Source: Asinibacterium sp. OR53 (lineage in GTDB: Bacteria; Bacteroidota; Bacteroidia; Chitinophagales; Chitinophagaceae). Taken from it: DNA of 64,000 nucleotides. The stretch lies in the NCBI RefSeq assembly GCF_000515315.1, contig NZ_KI911562.1, forward strand, positions 1,508,505 through 1,572,504. The letters are read 5' to 3'. A program made the translations under genes and the position numbers. Positions 9,109 to 16,875 of the stretch are shown here, piece by piece (the stretch's first letter is position 1; every line of letters starts with the position of its first letter). The notes under the pieces are model-generated. The model had not been told where the DNA came from. It ran no database searches and was given only the letters and a program-made list of their open reading frames with translations.

Positions 9109-9777
9109 ATGAAAAAATTACGCAGCGATTATTTCAGTTTCAGTAAAAAAGAACGTATAGCAGTAGTGGTGTTACTAACGCTTACGGGCATTTTCCTTGC
9201 ATTGCCGTATTTTTTCAGGAAGGATGTATCGCCACCTGCGTCGATTCCTGTTCCTGCAAAAGATTCGGTATTGGCGAATGGAATAGTAGATAAGCCGGTG
9301 CCGGCGCCGGTGCCACGAAAGCTTTTTTATTTCAATCCGAATACGATCACTGCAGAAGAATGGAAGGCACTGGGATTGCGGGATCGAACAGTGAAAACGA
9401 TTTTGAATTACCGGGAGAAAGGCGGCCGGTTTCGGCAGGCAAGTGATATTCGTAAAATATGGGGACTGGCACCAGCAGAAGCGGAAATATTGCTTCCTTA
9501 TGTGCGGCTTCCAGCCTTGCCTTCGAAACAGGAAAAAGAAATCGTTGTTGCTCCCAAGCCGGGAAAACTGCTGCACAATATTGATGTGAATAAAGCTGCC
9601 GTGGAAGAATGGAAAACATTACCGGGCATTGGGGAGGTACTTGCCAACCGGATAGTGCGTTTCAGGGAAAAATTGGGTAAATTTAATACAGTAGAGCAGG
9701 TAGGAAAGACCTATGGATTGTCAGATTCTGTGTTCCGCCAACTGAAACCATACCTGCAACTGGATACCCTGCATTGA
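9109..9777 (+). CDS. ComEA-like membrane-anchored helix-hairpin-helix protein
   Basis: A 222-residue protein. Residues 15-40 form one membrane segment (IAVVVLLTLTGIFLALPYFF), followed by a Pro/Ala-rich stretch. Two HhH-type DNA-binding units follow: one around NYREKGGRFRQASDI (residues 100-120) and a clearer one around LPGIGEVLANRIVRFREKLG (residues 175-195). This matches the ComEA / helix-hairpin-helix family that binds incoming DNA in the periplasm, but no other competence gene is near, so a role in DNA uptake is inference. Confidence 0.82.
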   Translation: MKKLRSDYFSFSKKERIAVVVLLTLTGIFLALPYFFRKDVSPPASIPVPAKDSVLANGIVDKPVPAPVPRKLFYFNPNTITAEEWKALGLRDRTVKTILNYREKGGRFRQASDIRKIWGLAPAEAEILLPYVRLPALPSKQEKEIVVAPKPGKLLHNIDVNKAAVEEWKTLPGIGEVLANRIVRFREKLGKFNTVEQVGKTYGLSDSVFRQLKPYLQLDTLH

Positions 9778-9792
9778 TGTAGTGAAAGATTA

Positions 9793-9824
9793 TTTGTTTT
9801 AAATACTAACAAACGGTAGTTTTG
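9793..9824 (+). promoter_or_regulatory. Bacteroidota sigma-A type promoter of the acyl-CoA dehydrogenase
   Basis: TTTG at 9793-9796, a 20-base spacer and TAGTTTTG at 9817-9824 match both elements of the consensus. Transcription would start near 9831, so the protein must start at the downstream ATG (9894) rather than at an in-frame codon at 9822. Confidence 0.7.
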
Positions 9825-9893
9825 TTTATAAAGGAGGCTGCCCGAATTCGATTGCTCGGTAAAGGTAGCCTCCGTCTATTTAAAAAACAGGAT

Positions 9894-11036
9894 ATGAACT
9901 TTCAGCCGAGTGAGGTTACACTAGAAGTGGCCCGTGCAGCGCGGGACTTCGCTGCACGGGAAATCAGGCCTTATGTGATGGAATGGGATGAACAACAGCA
10001 TTTTCCATTGGAAGTACTGCAATCATTGGGCAAACTGGGTATGATGGGGGTGTTGGTACCAGAACAATACGGCGGTGCCGGTCTGGGATACTTTGAATAC
10101 AATGCCGTGATACAGGAGATTGCCAAAGTATGCGGCTCTATTGGATTGAGTGTGGCGGCGCATAATTCACTTTGCACCAATCATATCCTCAGCTTTGGTT
10201 CGGAAGAGCAAAAAAAGCAATGGTTACCTAAGCTGGCAACTGCAGAATGGATAGGGGCCTGGGGACTCACCGAGCCCAATACAGGCAGTGATGCCGGTAA
10301 CATGAAAACTACGGCCGTAAAAGATGGTGATCATTGGATATTGAACGGTACCAAGAACTGGATCACACATGGCAGAAGCAGTCACCTGGCTGTGGTTGTC
10401 TGTCGCACCGGTGAACCACGCACCCGCTCCAATGCAACGGCTTTTGTGGTGGAGAGAGGTACGCCGGGTTTTACAGGCGGGAAAAAAGAAAACAAGCTGG
10501 GCATGCGTGCCAGTGAAACGGCAGAAATGATCTTCGAGAATTGTCGTATTCCCGATTCGCATCGGCTGGGTGTTGTTGGAGATGGCTTCAGGCAGGCATT
10601 GACCATACTGGACGGCGGACGTATTTCCATTGCCGCCTTATCTGTAGGGATTGCCAAAGGCGCGTTCGAAGCGGCCAGGCAATATGCGCAGGAACGCCAC
10701 CAGTTCGATCAGCCGATCGCGAACTTCCAGGGCATCAGTTTTAAACTCGCCGATATGGCTACGGAGATCACGGCGGCGGAGTTGCTGGTAGCGCAATGCT
10801 GCGATCTCAAGGAGCGGCATGAAAAAGTGACGAAACAAAGCGCCATGGCCAAATATTATGCGAGTGAAACAGCGGTTAAAGTAGCTACCGATGCGGTGCA
10901 GATATTTGGCGGGTATGGTTATACCAAAGATTTTCCTGTAGAGAAATATTACCGCGACGCCAAGCTATGTACTATTGGGGAAGGGACTTCAGAAATACAA
11001 AAAATAGTAATTGCCCGGGAAGCGTTACAAGGGTAG
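9894..11036 (+). CDS. Acyl-CoA dehydrogenase
   Basis: A 380-residue flavoenzyme that forms the alpha-beta double bond of acyl-CoA and passes electrons to ETF. Family signatures are LTEPNTGSDAGNM (FAD/substrate binding) and QIFGGYGYTKDFPVEKYYRD near the C terminus; the catalytic Glu is probably in CTIGEGTSEIQK, as in short-chain and branched-chain enzymes. Length is standard. It has its own promoter and a hairpin terminator, so it looks monocistronic. Chain length or branched-chain preference cannot be told. Confidence 0.93.
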   Translation: MNFQPSEVTLEVARAARDFAAREIRPYVMEWDEQQHFPLEVLQSLGKLGMMGVLVPEQYGGAGLGYFEYNAVIQEIAKVCGSIGLSVAAHNSLCTNHILSFGSEEQKKQWLPKLATAEWIGAWGLTEPNTGSDAGNMKTTAVKDGDHWILNGTKNWITHGRSSHLAVVVCRTGEPRTRSNATAFVVERGTPGFTGGKKENKLGMRASETAEMIFENCRIPDSHRLGVVGDGFRQALTILDGGRISIAALSVGIAKGAFEAARQYAQERHQFDQPIANFQGISFKLADMATEITAAELLVAQCCDLKERHEKVTKQSAMAKYYASETAVKVATDAVQIFGGYGYTKDFPVEKYYRDAKLCTIGEGTSEIQKIVIAREALQG

Positions 11037-11060
11037 TTTTTCGTTTGCTTGCTCATAAAA

Positions 11061-11090
11061 AAGCCCTCGAAAGAGGGCTTTTAATTTTTT
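11061..11090. terminator. Bidirectional rho-independent terminator
   Basis: AAGCCCTC, a GAAA loop and GAGGGCTT form an 8-bp stem at 11061-11080. On the plus strand it is followed by a T-rich tail (TTTAATTTTTT), and on the minus strand by T6 from the A-run before the stem. It can end the acyl-CoA dehydrogenase mRNA rightward and the clpX / small-gene mRNA leftward. Confidence 0.8.
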
Positions 11091-11250
11091 ACTGGTTGTC
11101 TTTACTGCCAGCGGCAAAGATCTGGTCTACCGCCCCACCCAGCATGGGAAATTTTTCTTTTACAAACCCGGCGATGGTTTCAATGGCTTTCTGGGCTTGC
11201 TCAGGGCTTAGTCCGGCTTCTGCAGTGAGGCGTTGAATTAATTCGTTCAT
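11089..11250 (-). CDS. 53-residue conserved-looking small protein
   Basis: A short frame reads MNELIQRLTAEAGLSPEQAQ, then KAIETIAGFVKEKFP, and ends in SKDNQ. It is helical and amphipathic, with a sequence style like the small DUF2267/DUF2780-type helical proteins (a residue run of GLSPEQAQKAIETI is typical). It lies 25 bp downstream of clpX on the same strand and ends at the terminator hairpin, so it is probably the last gene of that transcript. Codon use is coding-like. Function unknown. Confidence 0.65.
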   Translation of the reverse strand: MNELIQRLTAEAGLSPEQAQKAIETIAGFVKEKFPMLGGAVDQIFAAGSKDNQ

Positions 11251-11275
11251 AGAGTTGCTAGTTGTGAGTCATTAT

Positions 11276-12517
11276 TTAAGCTACTTTGAGTATGCCCATT
11301 TTACTCTTACCAAACATACGCTCTGCATAATCAAGCGTGATATGCAGTTTTTTGGTATCGGTTCCAGGCAGTTCAAACATGGCATCGGTGAGGATGCTCT
11401 CACAGATGCTGCGTAAACCGCGGGCGCCCAGTTTATATTCGAGTGCTTTCTTCACCATAAAGTCCAGCACCCCATCGTCTATCTTCAACGCAATATTTTC
11501 CAGTTCAAACAAACGGGTGTATTGTTTGATCAATGAGTTCTTTGGCTCGGTGAGGATACTTCTCAGCGTTTCTTCGTCGAGCGGATCGAGGTGGGTAACT
11601 ACCGGCAAACGACCCAGCAATTCAGGTATCAGGCCAAAGCTCTTGAGGTCGGTAGCGTTTACGAACTGTAACAGGTTTTTGCGCTGCATTTCCTGTTCTT
11701 CTTTGTTCACGCTGAAACCAATAGCATTGGTATTAACCCTGCGGGCAATGACCTTATCAATACCATCGAATGCACCTCCACAAATAAAGAGTATGTTCCT
11801 GGTATCTACCTTGATCATCTTTTGCTCGGGATGTTTACGCCCACCTTGCGGAGGAACCAGCACTTCAGTGCCTTCGAGCATCTTCAACAATCCCTGTTGT
11901 ACACCTTCTCCGCTCACATCGCGGGTAATGGAAGGATTATCACCTTTGCGGGCGATCTTGTCTATCTCATCCACATATACAATACCTCTTTCTGCAGCAG
12001 CTACATCGTAATTGCAGTTCTGCAGCAGGCGGGTGAGCATGCTTTCTACGTCTTCACCTACATAACCGGCTTCGGTAAATACCGTAGCATCCACAATAGC
12101 AAAAGGAACATTCAACAAACGGGCAATGGTTTTGGCCAGTAAGGTTTTACCGGTACCTGTTTCGCCCACCATGATGATGTTACTTTTTTCGATCTCCACT
12201 TCATCGGTCTGGTTTTTATTGGTAACCCTTTTGAAGTGGTTGTAAACGGCAACAGACAATACCCTTTTGGCATCGTGCTGACCGATCACATATTCGTCGA
12301 GGAATTTTTTAATTTCTGCCGGGCGGCGCACATTCAATTTGAAGCCCGAATTGGTTACATTGCTCTCCTGCTTCAGGTTTAATTCCTGCGCAATGATCTC
12401 CTGTGCATGCTCCACGCAATTTTCACAGATATGACCTTCCTGGCCGGCAATAAGGATCTTTACCTCATCGCGGCTACGCCCACAAAATGAACAATGTAAA
12501 TGAGTCTGTTTAGCCAT
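11276..12517 (-). CDS. clpX: ATP-dependent Clp protease ATP-binding subunit ClpX
   Basis: A 413-residue AAA+ unfoldase that feeds substrates to ClpP. The N-terminal zinc-binding domain shows CSFCGRS...CENC; Walker A is GETGTGKT, Walker [10 protein letters not shown], and the sensor/arginine region ELLGRLPVV follows. The start at 12517 ([12 protein letters not shown]) is chosen because the zinc domain begins there. It follows clpP with an 84-bp gap that holds a TACCTTTG element, so clpX may be transcribed alone as well as with clpP. Confidence 0.97.
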   Translation of the reverse strand: MAKQTHLHCSFCGRSRDEVKILIAGQEGHICENCVEHAQEIIAQELNLKQESNVTNSGFKLNVRRPAEIKKFLDEYVIGQHDAKRVLSVAVYNHFKRVTNKNQTDEVEIEKSNIIMVGETGTGKTLLAKTIARLLNVPFAIVDATVFTEAGYVGEDVESMLTRLLQNCNYDVAAAERGIVYVDEIDKIARKGDNPSITRDVSGEGVQQGLLKMLEGTEVLVPPQGGRKHPEQKMIKVDTRNILFICGGAFDGIDKVIARRVNTNAIGFSVNKEEQEMQRKNLLQFVNATDLKSFGLIPELLGRLPVVTHLDPLDEETLRSILTEPKNSLIKQYTRLFELENIALKIDDGVLDFMVKKALEYKLGARGLRSICESILTDAMFELPGTDTKKLHITLDYAERMFGKSKMGILKVA

Positions 12518-12583
12518 TATTTGCTGATTTTCTTCTTTCGCACTGACTTCCTTACATAGACAGGTTTCAGCAGCAATCTGTTG

Positions 12584-12591
12584 CAAAGGTA
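12584..12591 (-). promoter_or_regulatory. Candidate internal promoter of clpX
   Basis: The minus strand reads TACCTTTG, an exact TAnnTTTG match, in the clpP-clpX gap. It would give a leader of about 60 bases. Confidence 0.45.
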
Positions 12592-12601
12592 CTAAAAGGC
12601 G

Positions 12602-13225
12602 CTATAAAACAGCGTCTACTATACCATAAGCCACGGCTTCCTTGGCATTCATCCAGTAGTCGCGGTCGAAATCACGCATGATCTGGTCTACCTTTTTACC
12701 ACAGTTCTCGGCCAATATTTTGGCGCCGATCTCCTTGGTTTTGCGCATTTGTTCGGCCTGGATCTCAATATCGGCGCTGGTAGCCTGGTAATAACCACCG
12801 AGGCTGGGCTGGTGGATCATCACTTCGCCATGCGGATAAATATATCTTTTGCCTTTGGCGCCCGCGCTTAGCAGAATAGAGCCCATACTGGCCGCAAGCC
12901 CCATACAAATGGTAGAAACAGGGCTTTGTATCAATCTGATGGTATCGTACATAACCATGCCGCTGGTAACACTGCCACCCGGGCTGTTGATATAAAACTT
13001 GATCTCTTCGCCGGGTTTGTCGGCATCCAGCAACAACAGTTTGCCTACTATATCTTTGGCCGATTTATCGTCTACCACGCCCCAGAGATAAACCGCTCTT
13101 TTTTCAAAAAACAGCTTCTCCATTTTCTTCGCCATGAAACCATGCTCTTCTTTACCATTCTTCGGTTCGTTCTCTTCTTCCTCATCCATTCTGAAAGGGT
13201 TCACAATGTATTTTGTATGCGTCAT
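12602..13225 (-). CDS. clpP: ClpP protease subunit, paralog 1
   Basis: A 207-residue serine protease subunit. The catalytic triad is S113 (GLAASMGS), H138 (VMIHQPS) and probably D185 (MRDFDRD). An acidic N-terminal stretch (DEEEENEP) of about 30 residues precedes the ClpP fold and is unusual; it may be a propeptide or an adaptor contact. It lies 30 bp after the second clpP gene and before clpX. The two paralogs may form mixed rings. Confidence 0.95.
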   Translation of the reverse strand: MTHTKYIVNPFRMDEEEENEPKNGKEEHGFMAKKMEKLFFEKRAVYLWGVVDDKSAKDIVGKLLLLDADKPGEEIKFYINSPGGSVTSGMVMYDTIRLIQSPVSTICMGLAASMGSILLSAGAKGKRYIYPHGEVMIHQPSLGGYYQATSADIEIQAEQMRKTKEIGAKILAENCGKKVDQIMRDFDRDYWMNAKEAVAYGIVDAVL

Positions 13226-13255
13226 AATGATATTGTATTGATGTTTTGCTAATGA

Positions 13256-13948
13256 TTAGTCTTTCCTTTCTTTCCTCGGATTGGTGAGCAATACTTCGTC
13301 TACCAGTCCATAAGCTTTGGCATCTTCTGCGGTCATCCAGAAATCACGATCGCTGTCTTTGGCAATGATCTCCGGTGTTTTGCCGGTGTGATGCGCAGTG
13401 ATGGCATAGAGTTCCTGCTTTACTTTTTTGATCTCACGCGCAGTGATCTCGATATCGGAAGCTTGTCCGCCGATAGCGCCGCTGGGCTGGTGCATCATAA
13501 TGCGACTGTGTTTGAGCGCAGTGCGCTTGCCTTTAACACCTGCGCAAAGCAATACCTGTCCCATGCTCGCGGCCATGCCAGTACAGATGGTTGCTACATC
13601 CGGACCAATGAATTGCATGGTATCGTAAATGCCGAGTCCTGCATAAACGCTGCCACCGGGACTGTTGATGTACATCTGGATATCCCTGCTTCTGTCGGTA
13701 CTTTCCAGGAACAGCAATTGTGCGGTAACGATATTGGCTACATAATCGTTGATGCCTTCACCAAGGAAAATGATGCGGTCCATCATCAACCGGCTGAATA
13801 CATCCATGCTGGCCACATTCAAGGGCCTTTCTTCAATAATATAAGGTGTGAGGTTGGTCACGTGGTGTTGTTGGTAATTGTGCAGGGTACCGCTGCTGAT
13901 GCCCCTGTGTTTTACCGCGTATTGCTCAAATTCTTTTCCAAGGTTCAT
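13256..13948 (-). CDS. clpP: ClpP protease subunit, paralog 2
   Basis: A 230-residue ClpP with a complete triad: S128 (GMAASMGQ), H153 (MMHQPSG) and Asp in KDSDRDFW. The N-terminal 45 residues (with SSGTLHNYQQHHV) are longer than in E. coli and probably removed by self-processing. Order on the minus strand is tig, clpP2, clpP1, clpX, the classical protein quality-control cluster. Confidence 0.96.
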   Translation of the reverse strand: MNLGKEFEQYAVKHRGISSGTLHNYQQHHVTNLTPYIIEERPLNVASMDVFSRLMMDRIIFLGEGINDYVANIVTAQLLFLESTDRSRDIQMYINSPGGSVYAGLGIYDTMQFIGPDVATICTGMAASMGQVLLCAGVKGKRTALKHSRIMMHQPSGAIGGQASDIEITAREIKKVKQELYAITAHHTGKTPEIIAKDSDRDFWMTAEDAKAYGLVDEVLLTNPRKERKD

Positions 13949-14041
13949 ATTTAGCTAATTTTCGCTTTGAAGATAAGTGATTTATGACCGACAAATATTG
14001 TGCAAAGGATGAATTGCGACAATCAGTCAGTCCCTCGTATG

Positions 14042-14068
14042 AAAAAACCGGGCCTTCAGGCCCGGTTT
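14042..14068 (-). terminator. Rho-independent terminator of tig
   Basis: AAACCGGGCC, a 4-base loop and GGCCCGGTTT form a 10-bp stem; on the minus strand it ends with a run of T (from the A6 at 14042-14047). It sits 31 bp after the tig stop, so tig and clpP are probably separate transcripts. Confidence 0.85.
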
Positions 14069-14098
14069 CCCGTTTATCGTTATCAACCCATTACCAGG

Positions 14099-15460
14099 TT
14101 AGTGGTGATGGTGGTGCAGTTTCTCGGCAAAAGCTTCGGCACTAATGGCTTCTTCTTTGGCGCTTACCTGGCTTTCCAGCAGGCTGAACATCTTTTCTGT
14201 GCTGATGCGATGGTAGCTGTCTTCCACGAACTTCCTGTCCTGCATCATACGGTTGGCGTAGTCTTCTACCCATTGCTGGCTGTCGCCCAAAGCGGTCAGC
14301 TGACCGCCCATATAGCTGAACAGTTGCTGTTTAGCGAAGTCGCGGATATCATCGGGTAACACTTCAATTTTATTGTCCTGGATTACTTTGCTGCTTACCA
14401 GGGTCCATTTCAACTGGTTGGCGAAAGTAGGATAGTCCTGCTCTGCCTCTTCGGCAGTTTTGGGCTGTTCGCCACCGTTTTGCAACCAGCGTTTCAGGAA
14501 GCTCTCGGGGAACTCCATGGTGGTGTGGTCTACCAGGTGGTGGTAGATCTGGTCGTGTATCTGGTTACGTGATTGCTGTGCATAATAAGCTTCAATCTCT
14601 TTTTTCACTTCTGCACGAAACTCTTCTTCTGTTTTGATCTCTTTGTTAGGGAAAGCGGCCAGGAAGAATTCTTCATTGAGTTCAGATTTCTCTACCAGTC
14701 CAACTTTGGTGATTTCCAGTTTGAAATATTTATCACCATCTTCATTGGTCAGACCCAGGTCGGCCAGGATGGCTTCTTTTTCTTTGTCTTCAAAAGCTTT
14801 GGAAGGCTGCAGTACAACAAAGTCGCCTTTCTTTTTGCCAGTCAGCTTTTTGCGGAAGTTTTCCTTAAAGTATTTCACCAGCAAAGAGTTGTCTTTGTTG
14901 ATGCCACCTTCTACAGGATTGCCGTCTTTATCGCTTTCAACAAATTTTACATTCAATACATTGTCATCACCGGTTACTTCTTCGGGTTCGGTCATTTTAC
15001 CGTTGCGCACCTGCTGGCGCTCGATCTCTTCCTGTACCATTTCATCGGTCACGGTAACATTGTAACGGGTAACTTTTATTTTCGTCACATCCAGGTCAAA
15101 CGCGGGTTTCAGACCGATCTCAAAAGCAAATGCATAGTCAGAAGGGTTGTTCATGTCCAGTGCACGGGCATCATTGTCGAGCGGCAGAGGCTGGGCGAAG
15201 ATCTCCAGTTGCTCTTTGCCGAGATAAGCGTTCAGTTCTTTCTCCACGCTGCGCAGTACTTCATCGGTAAATACACTCTGACCATACATTTTCTTTACCA
15301 GTCCGGCCGGCACCATTCCTTTGCGGAATCCAGGGATATTGGCGGTTTTGGCATATTTCTTCAGGCTCTGTTCAAAGCCGCTATAATAATCTTCTTTGCT
15401 CAGGTTCACGGTCAGCTTATCGTTCAGCAAACCAATGTTCTCGCGCGTAACACTTGCCAT
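14099..15460 (-). CDS. tig: Trigger factor
   Basis: A 453-residue ribosome-associated chaperone. The N-terminal ribosome-binding domain has FRKGMVPAGLVKKMYG, a divergent form of the usual GFRxGKxP signature. A PPIase-like middle domain (EEVTGDDNVLNVKF) and the long helical C-terminal domain follow. The last residues are KLHHHHH, a natural poly-His tail directly before the stop. Family length is 430-450. It lies upstream of clpP as in most bacteria. Confidence 0.93.
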   Translation of the reverse strand: MASVTRENIGLLNDKLTVNLSKEDYYSGFEQSLKKYAKTANIPGFRKGMVPAGLVKKMYGQSVFTDEVLRSVEKELNAYLGKEQLEIFAQPLPLDNDARALDMNNPSDYAFAFEIGLKPAFDLDVTKIKVTRYNVTVTDEMVQEEIERQQVRNGKMTEPEEVTGDDNVLNVKFVESDKDGNPVEGGINKDNSLLVKYFKENFRKKLTGKKKGDFVVLQPSKAFEDKEKEAILADLGLTNEDGDKYFKLEITKVGLVEKSELNEEFFLAAFPNKEIKTEEEFRAEVKKEIEAYYAQQSRNQIHDQIYHHLVDHTTMEFPESFLKRWLQNGGEQPKTAEEAEQDYPTFANQLKWTLVSSKVIQDNKIEVLPDDIRDFAKQQLFSYMGGQLTALGDSQQWVEDYANRMMQDRKFVEDSYHRISTEKMFSLLESQVSAKEEAISAEAFAEKLHHHHH

Positions 15461-15492
15461 TTTGATGTTTTTAATGCTTGAAATTTGGGCTG

Positions 15493-15524
15493 CAAAGGTA
15501 AGGGATTATAGGAAACTGACCGAA
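15493..15524 (-). promoter_or_regulatory. Promoter of tig
   Basis: Reading leftward: TTCG (15524-15521), a 20-base spacer and TACCTTTG (15500-15493). The -7 element is exact and the -33 element has one mismatch. It leaves a leader of about 25 bases before the tig ATG. Confidence 0.6.
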
Positions 15525-15676
15525 TGCGGCAAAGTAGCACCTCAATTTAGAAAATAGTGTTATCTAATACCTGTTGCTCCCGGATACCTTATTGATCTGG
15601 CTAACAGGCAGATATTATATAAATCCGAATGGGAATTTTATAAAAGGATTGACATACTGATTGTAAAAAATAATGA

Positions 15677-15684
15677 TAGCTTTG
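15677..15684 (+). promoter_or_regulatory. Candidate -7 promoter element of the metal-resistance block
   Basis: TAGCTTTG matches TAnnTTTG and ends four bases before the GTG start of the HYC_CC_PP gene. If used, the mRNA would start at or just after the start codon, so either it is leaderless or another start is used. Confidence 0.4.
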
Positions 15685-15688
15685 CCTT

Positions 15689-16090
15689 GTGAAGAAGTTC
15701 ATCGTAGCCATAATATCTGTTTTCTACCTGGTTTCTGCTTCCGGGGCTACTGTGCAGTTGCATTACTGCATGGGCAAGCTGGTGGAAGCGGGTATCTGGC
15801 ACCATTCGCAGTCGGACAAGTGTTCTTCCTGCGGTATGAAGAAGAAGGCCGGTAAGAAAAACAACTGCTGCCGCGACGAGCAAAAGAAACTAACGCAGGT
15901 CAACGACCAGAAGCTGGCAGAACAAGCTTATACAGCATTGCAAGCTGCCAGTGTTGCATTGCCGGTACAATGGACTTTTCAACTTGCTGAACATTTGTTC
16001 AGTGCGGTGGTTGCTTACCCTGTTTCCCATGCCCCTCCCCGAGGCATTGTTCAGCCCATCTATTTGCTGAACAGCAATTTCAGAATTTGA
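15689..16090 (+). CDS. HYC_CC_PP family secreted protein
   Basis: A 133-residue protein with a signal peptide (KKFIVAIISVFYLVSASG). The family's namesake motifs are visible: HYC in VQLHYCMGKL, CC in KNNCCRDE, and PP in SHAPPRG, plus a CSSCGMKKK pair. The Cys/His set suggests metal binding in the periplasm. It starts with GTG. It is the first gene of a block with an HMA-domain protein and a CusA-type pump, which supports a role in copper or other heavy-metal handling; the exact function is not known. Confidence 0.8.
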   Translation: MKKFIVAIISVFYLVSASGATVQLHYCMGKLVEAGIWHHSQSDKCSSCGMKKKAGKKNNCCRDEQKKLTQVNDQKLAEQAYTALQAASVALPVQWTFQLAEHLFSAVVAYPVSHAPPRGIVQPIYLLNSNFRI

Positions 16091-16150
16091 TTTCGTAATG
16101 GTTATTAGAGCCAGGCATTACTACATGCCCGGCTATAGGCATTTGTGGCC

Positions 16151-16261
16151 GTCATCCTGAGCGGGCGCAGCGAGTCGAAGCACGTCATCCTGAGCGAGCG
16201 GAGCGAGTCGAAGGAGCTGCTGAACACTCGGTCAGATGCCTCGGCTGCGCTCGGGATGACG
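16151..16261. repeat. GTCATCC...GGATGAC dispersed inverted-repeat element, copy 1
   Basis: Two nested GTCATCCTGAGCG starts, an AGCGAGTCGAAG core and a GGGATGACG end form an imperfect inverted repeat between the HYC and HMA genes. The same element occurs six more times in the window, always between genes. Confidence 0.9.
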
Positions 16262-16307
16262 ATCAAATCAATCAATACATTATTCTTTATTTATTAAAAC
16301 GATAAAC

Positions 16308-16658
16308 ATGAAAAAGATCAAAGTACTGCTCGCAGCAGCGTTCAGCGTATTCGCTATGGCGGTATTCGCCCAGTCTAAAACAGAAACCTTTAAAGTGTAT
16401 GGCAATTGCGAGATGTGCAAAAAGCGCATCGATAAAGCGGCTGCTGTAGATGGCGTTAGTAAAGCCAGCTGGAACAAAGACACCAAGATCATGTCGGTAA
16501 CCTATGATGCTTCCAAAGTCAGCATGGACGCTATCCAGAAAAAGATCGCAGGTGTTGGATACGATACGGAAAAGTTTACTGCAGATGATAAATCATACAA
16601 TCAACTGCCCGACTGTTGCCAATATGATCGTAAGAAGACTGCTAAAAAGAGCAAGTAA
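16308..16658 (+). CDS. Secreted heavy-metal-associated (HMA) domain protein
   Basis: A 116-residue protein with an N-terminal signal peptide (LLAAAFSVFAMAVFA, cut before QSK). The HMA domain shows YGNCEMCKKRIDKA, a variant of GMxCxxC with both metal-binding Cys, and the usual beta-alpha-beta pattern to GVGYDTEKF. A second Cys pair lies in LPDCCQYD near the C terminus. It probably binds Cu(I) or Ag(I) in the periplasm and hands it to the pump encoded next. Repeat elements flank the gene on both sides. Confidence 0.88.
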   Translation: MKKIKVLLAAAFSVFAMAVFAQSKTETFKVYGNCEMCKKRIDKAAAVDGVSKASWNKDTKIMSVTYDASKVSMDAIQKKIAGVGYDTEKFTADDKSYNQLPDCCQYDRKKTAKKSK

Positions 16659-16669
16659 AACGTTCTTCC

Positions 16670-16839
16670 GTCATCCCGAGGGCTTTTTGCGTCGTCATCC
16701 CGAGCGCAGTCGAGGGATCTGCCTGAAATTACAGCGGCTCCTTCGACTCGCTACGCTCGCTCAGAATGACGTGCTTCGACTCGCTACGCTCGCTCAGAAT
16801 GACGTGCTTCGACTCGCTACGCTCGCTCAGGATGACGAA
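16670..16839. repeat. GTCATCC dispersed element, copy 2, with a 3 x 33-bp tandem array
   Basis: Two GTCATCCCGAG starts are followed by three 33-bp tandem units beginning CTTCGACTCGCTACGC at 16741, 16774 and 16807. The units end in AGAATGACGTG, AGAATGACGTG and AGGATGACG. It lies between the HMA gene and the pump gene. There are no spacers, so it is not CRISPR. Confidence 0.9.
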
Positions 16840-16875
16840 CTCAGGATGAAGTTTCAAAAACATTAAGCCAACGCT

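Noticed and set aside
16741..16839. Regular 33-bp repeats that could suggest CRISPR
   Set aside because: Units are directly abutting without spacers and match the dispersed GTCATCC element; no cas gene is present.
16504..16866. Open frame with repeated LRLATLAQND units
   Set aside because: It is produced by the tandem repeat and overlaps the HMA gene out of frame.
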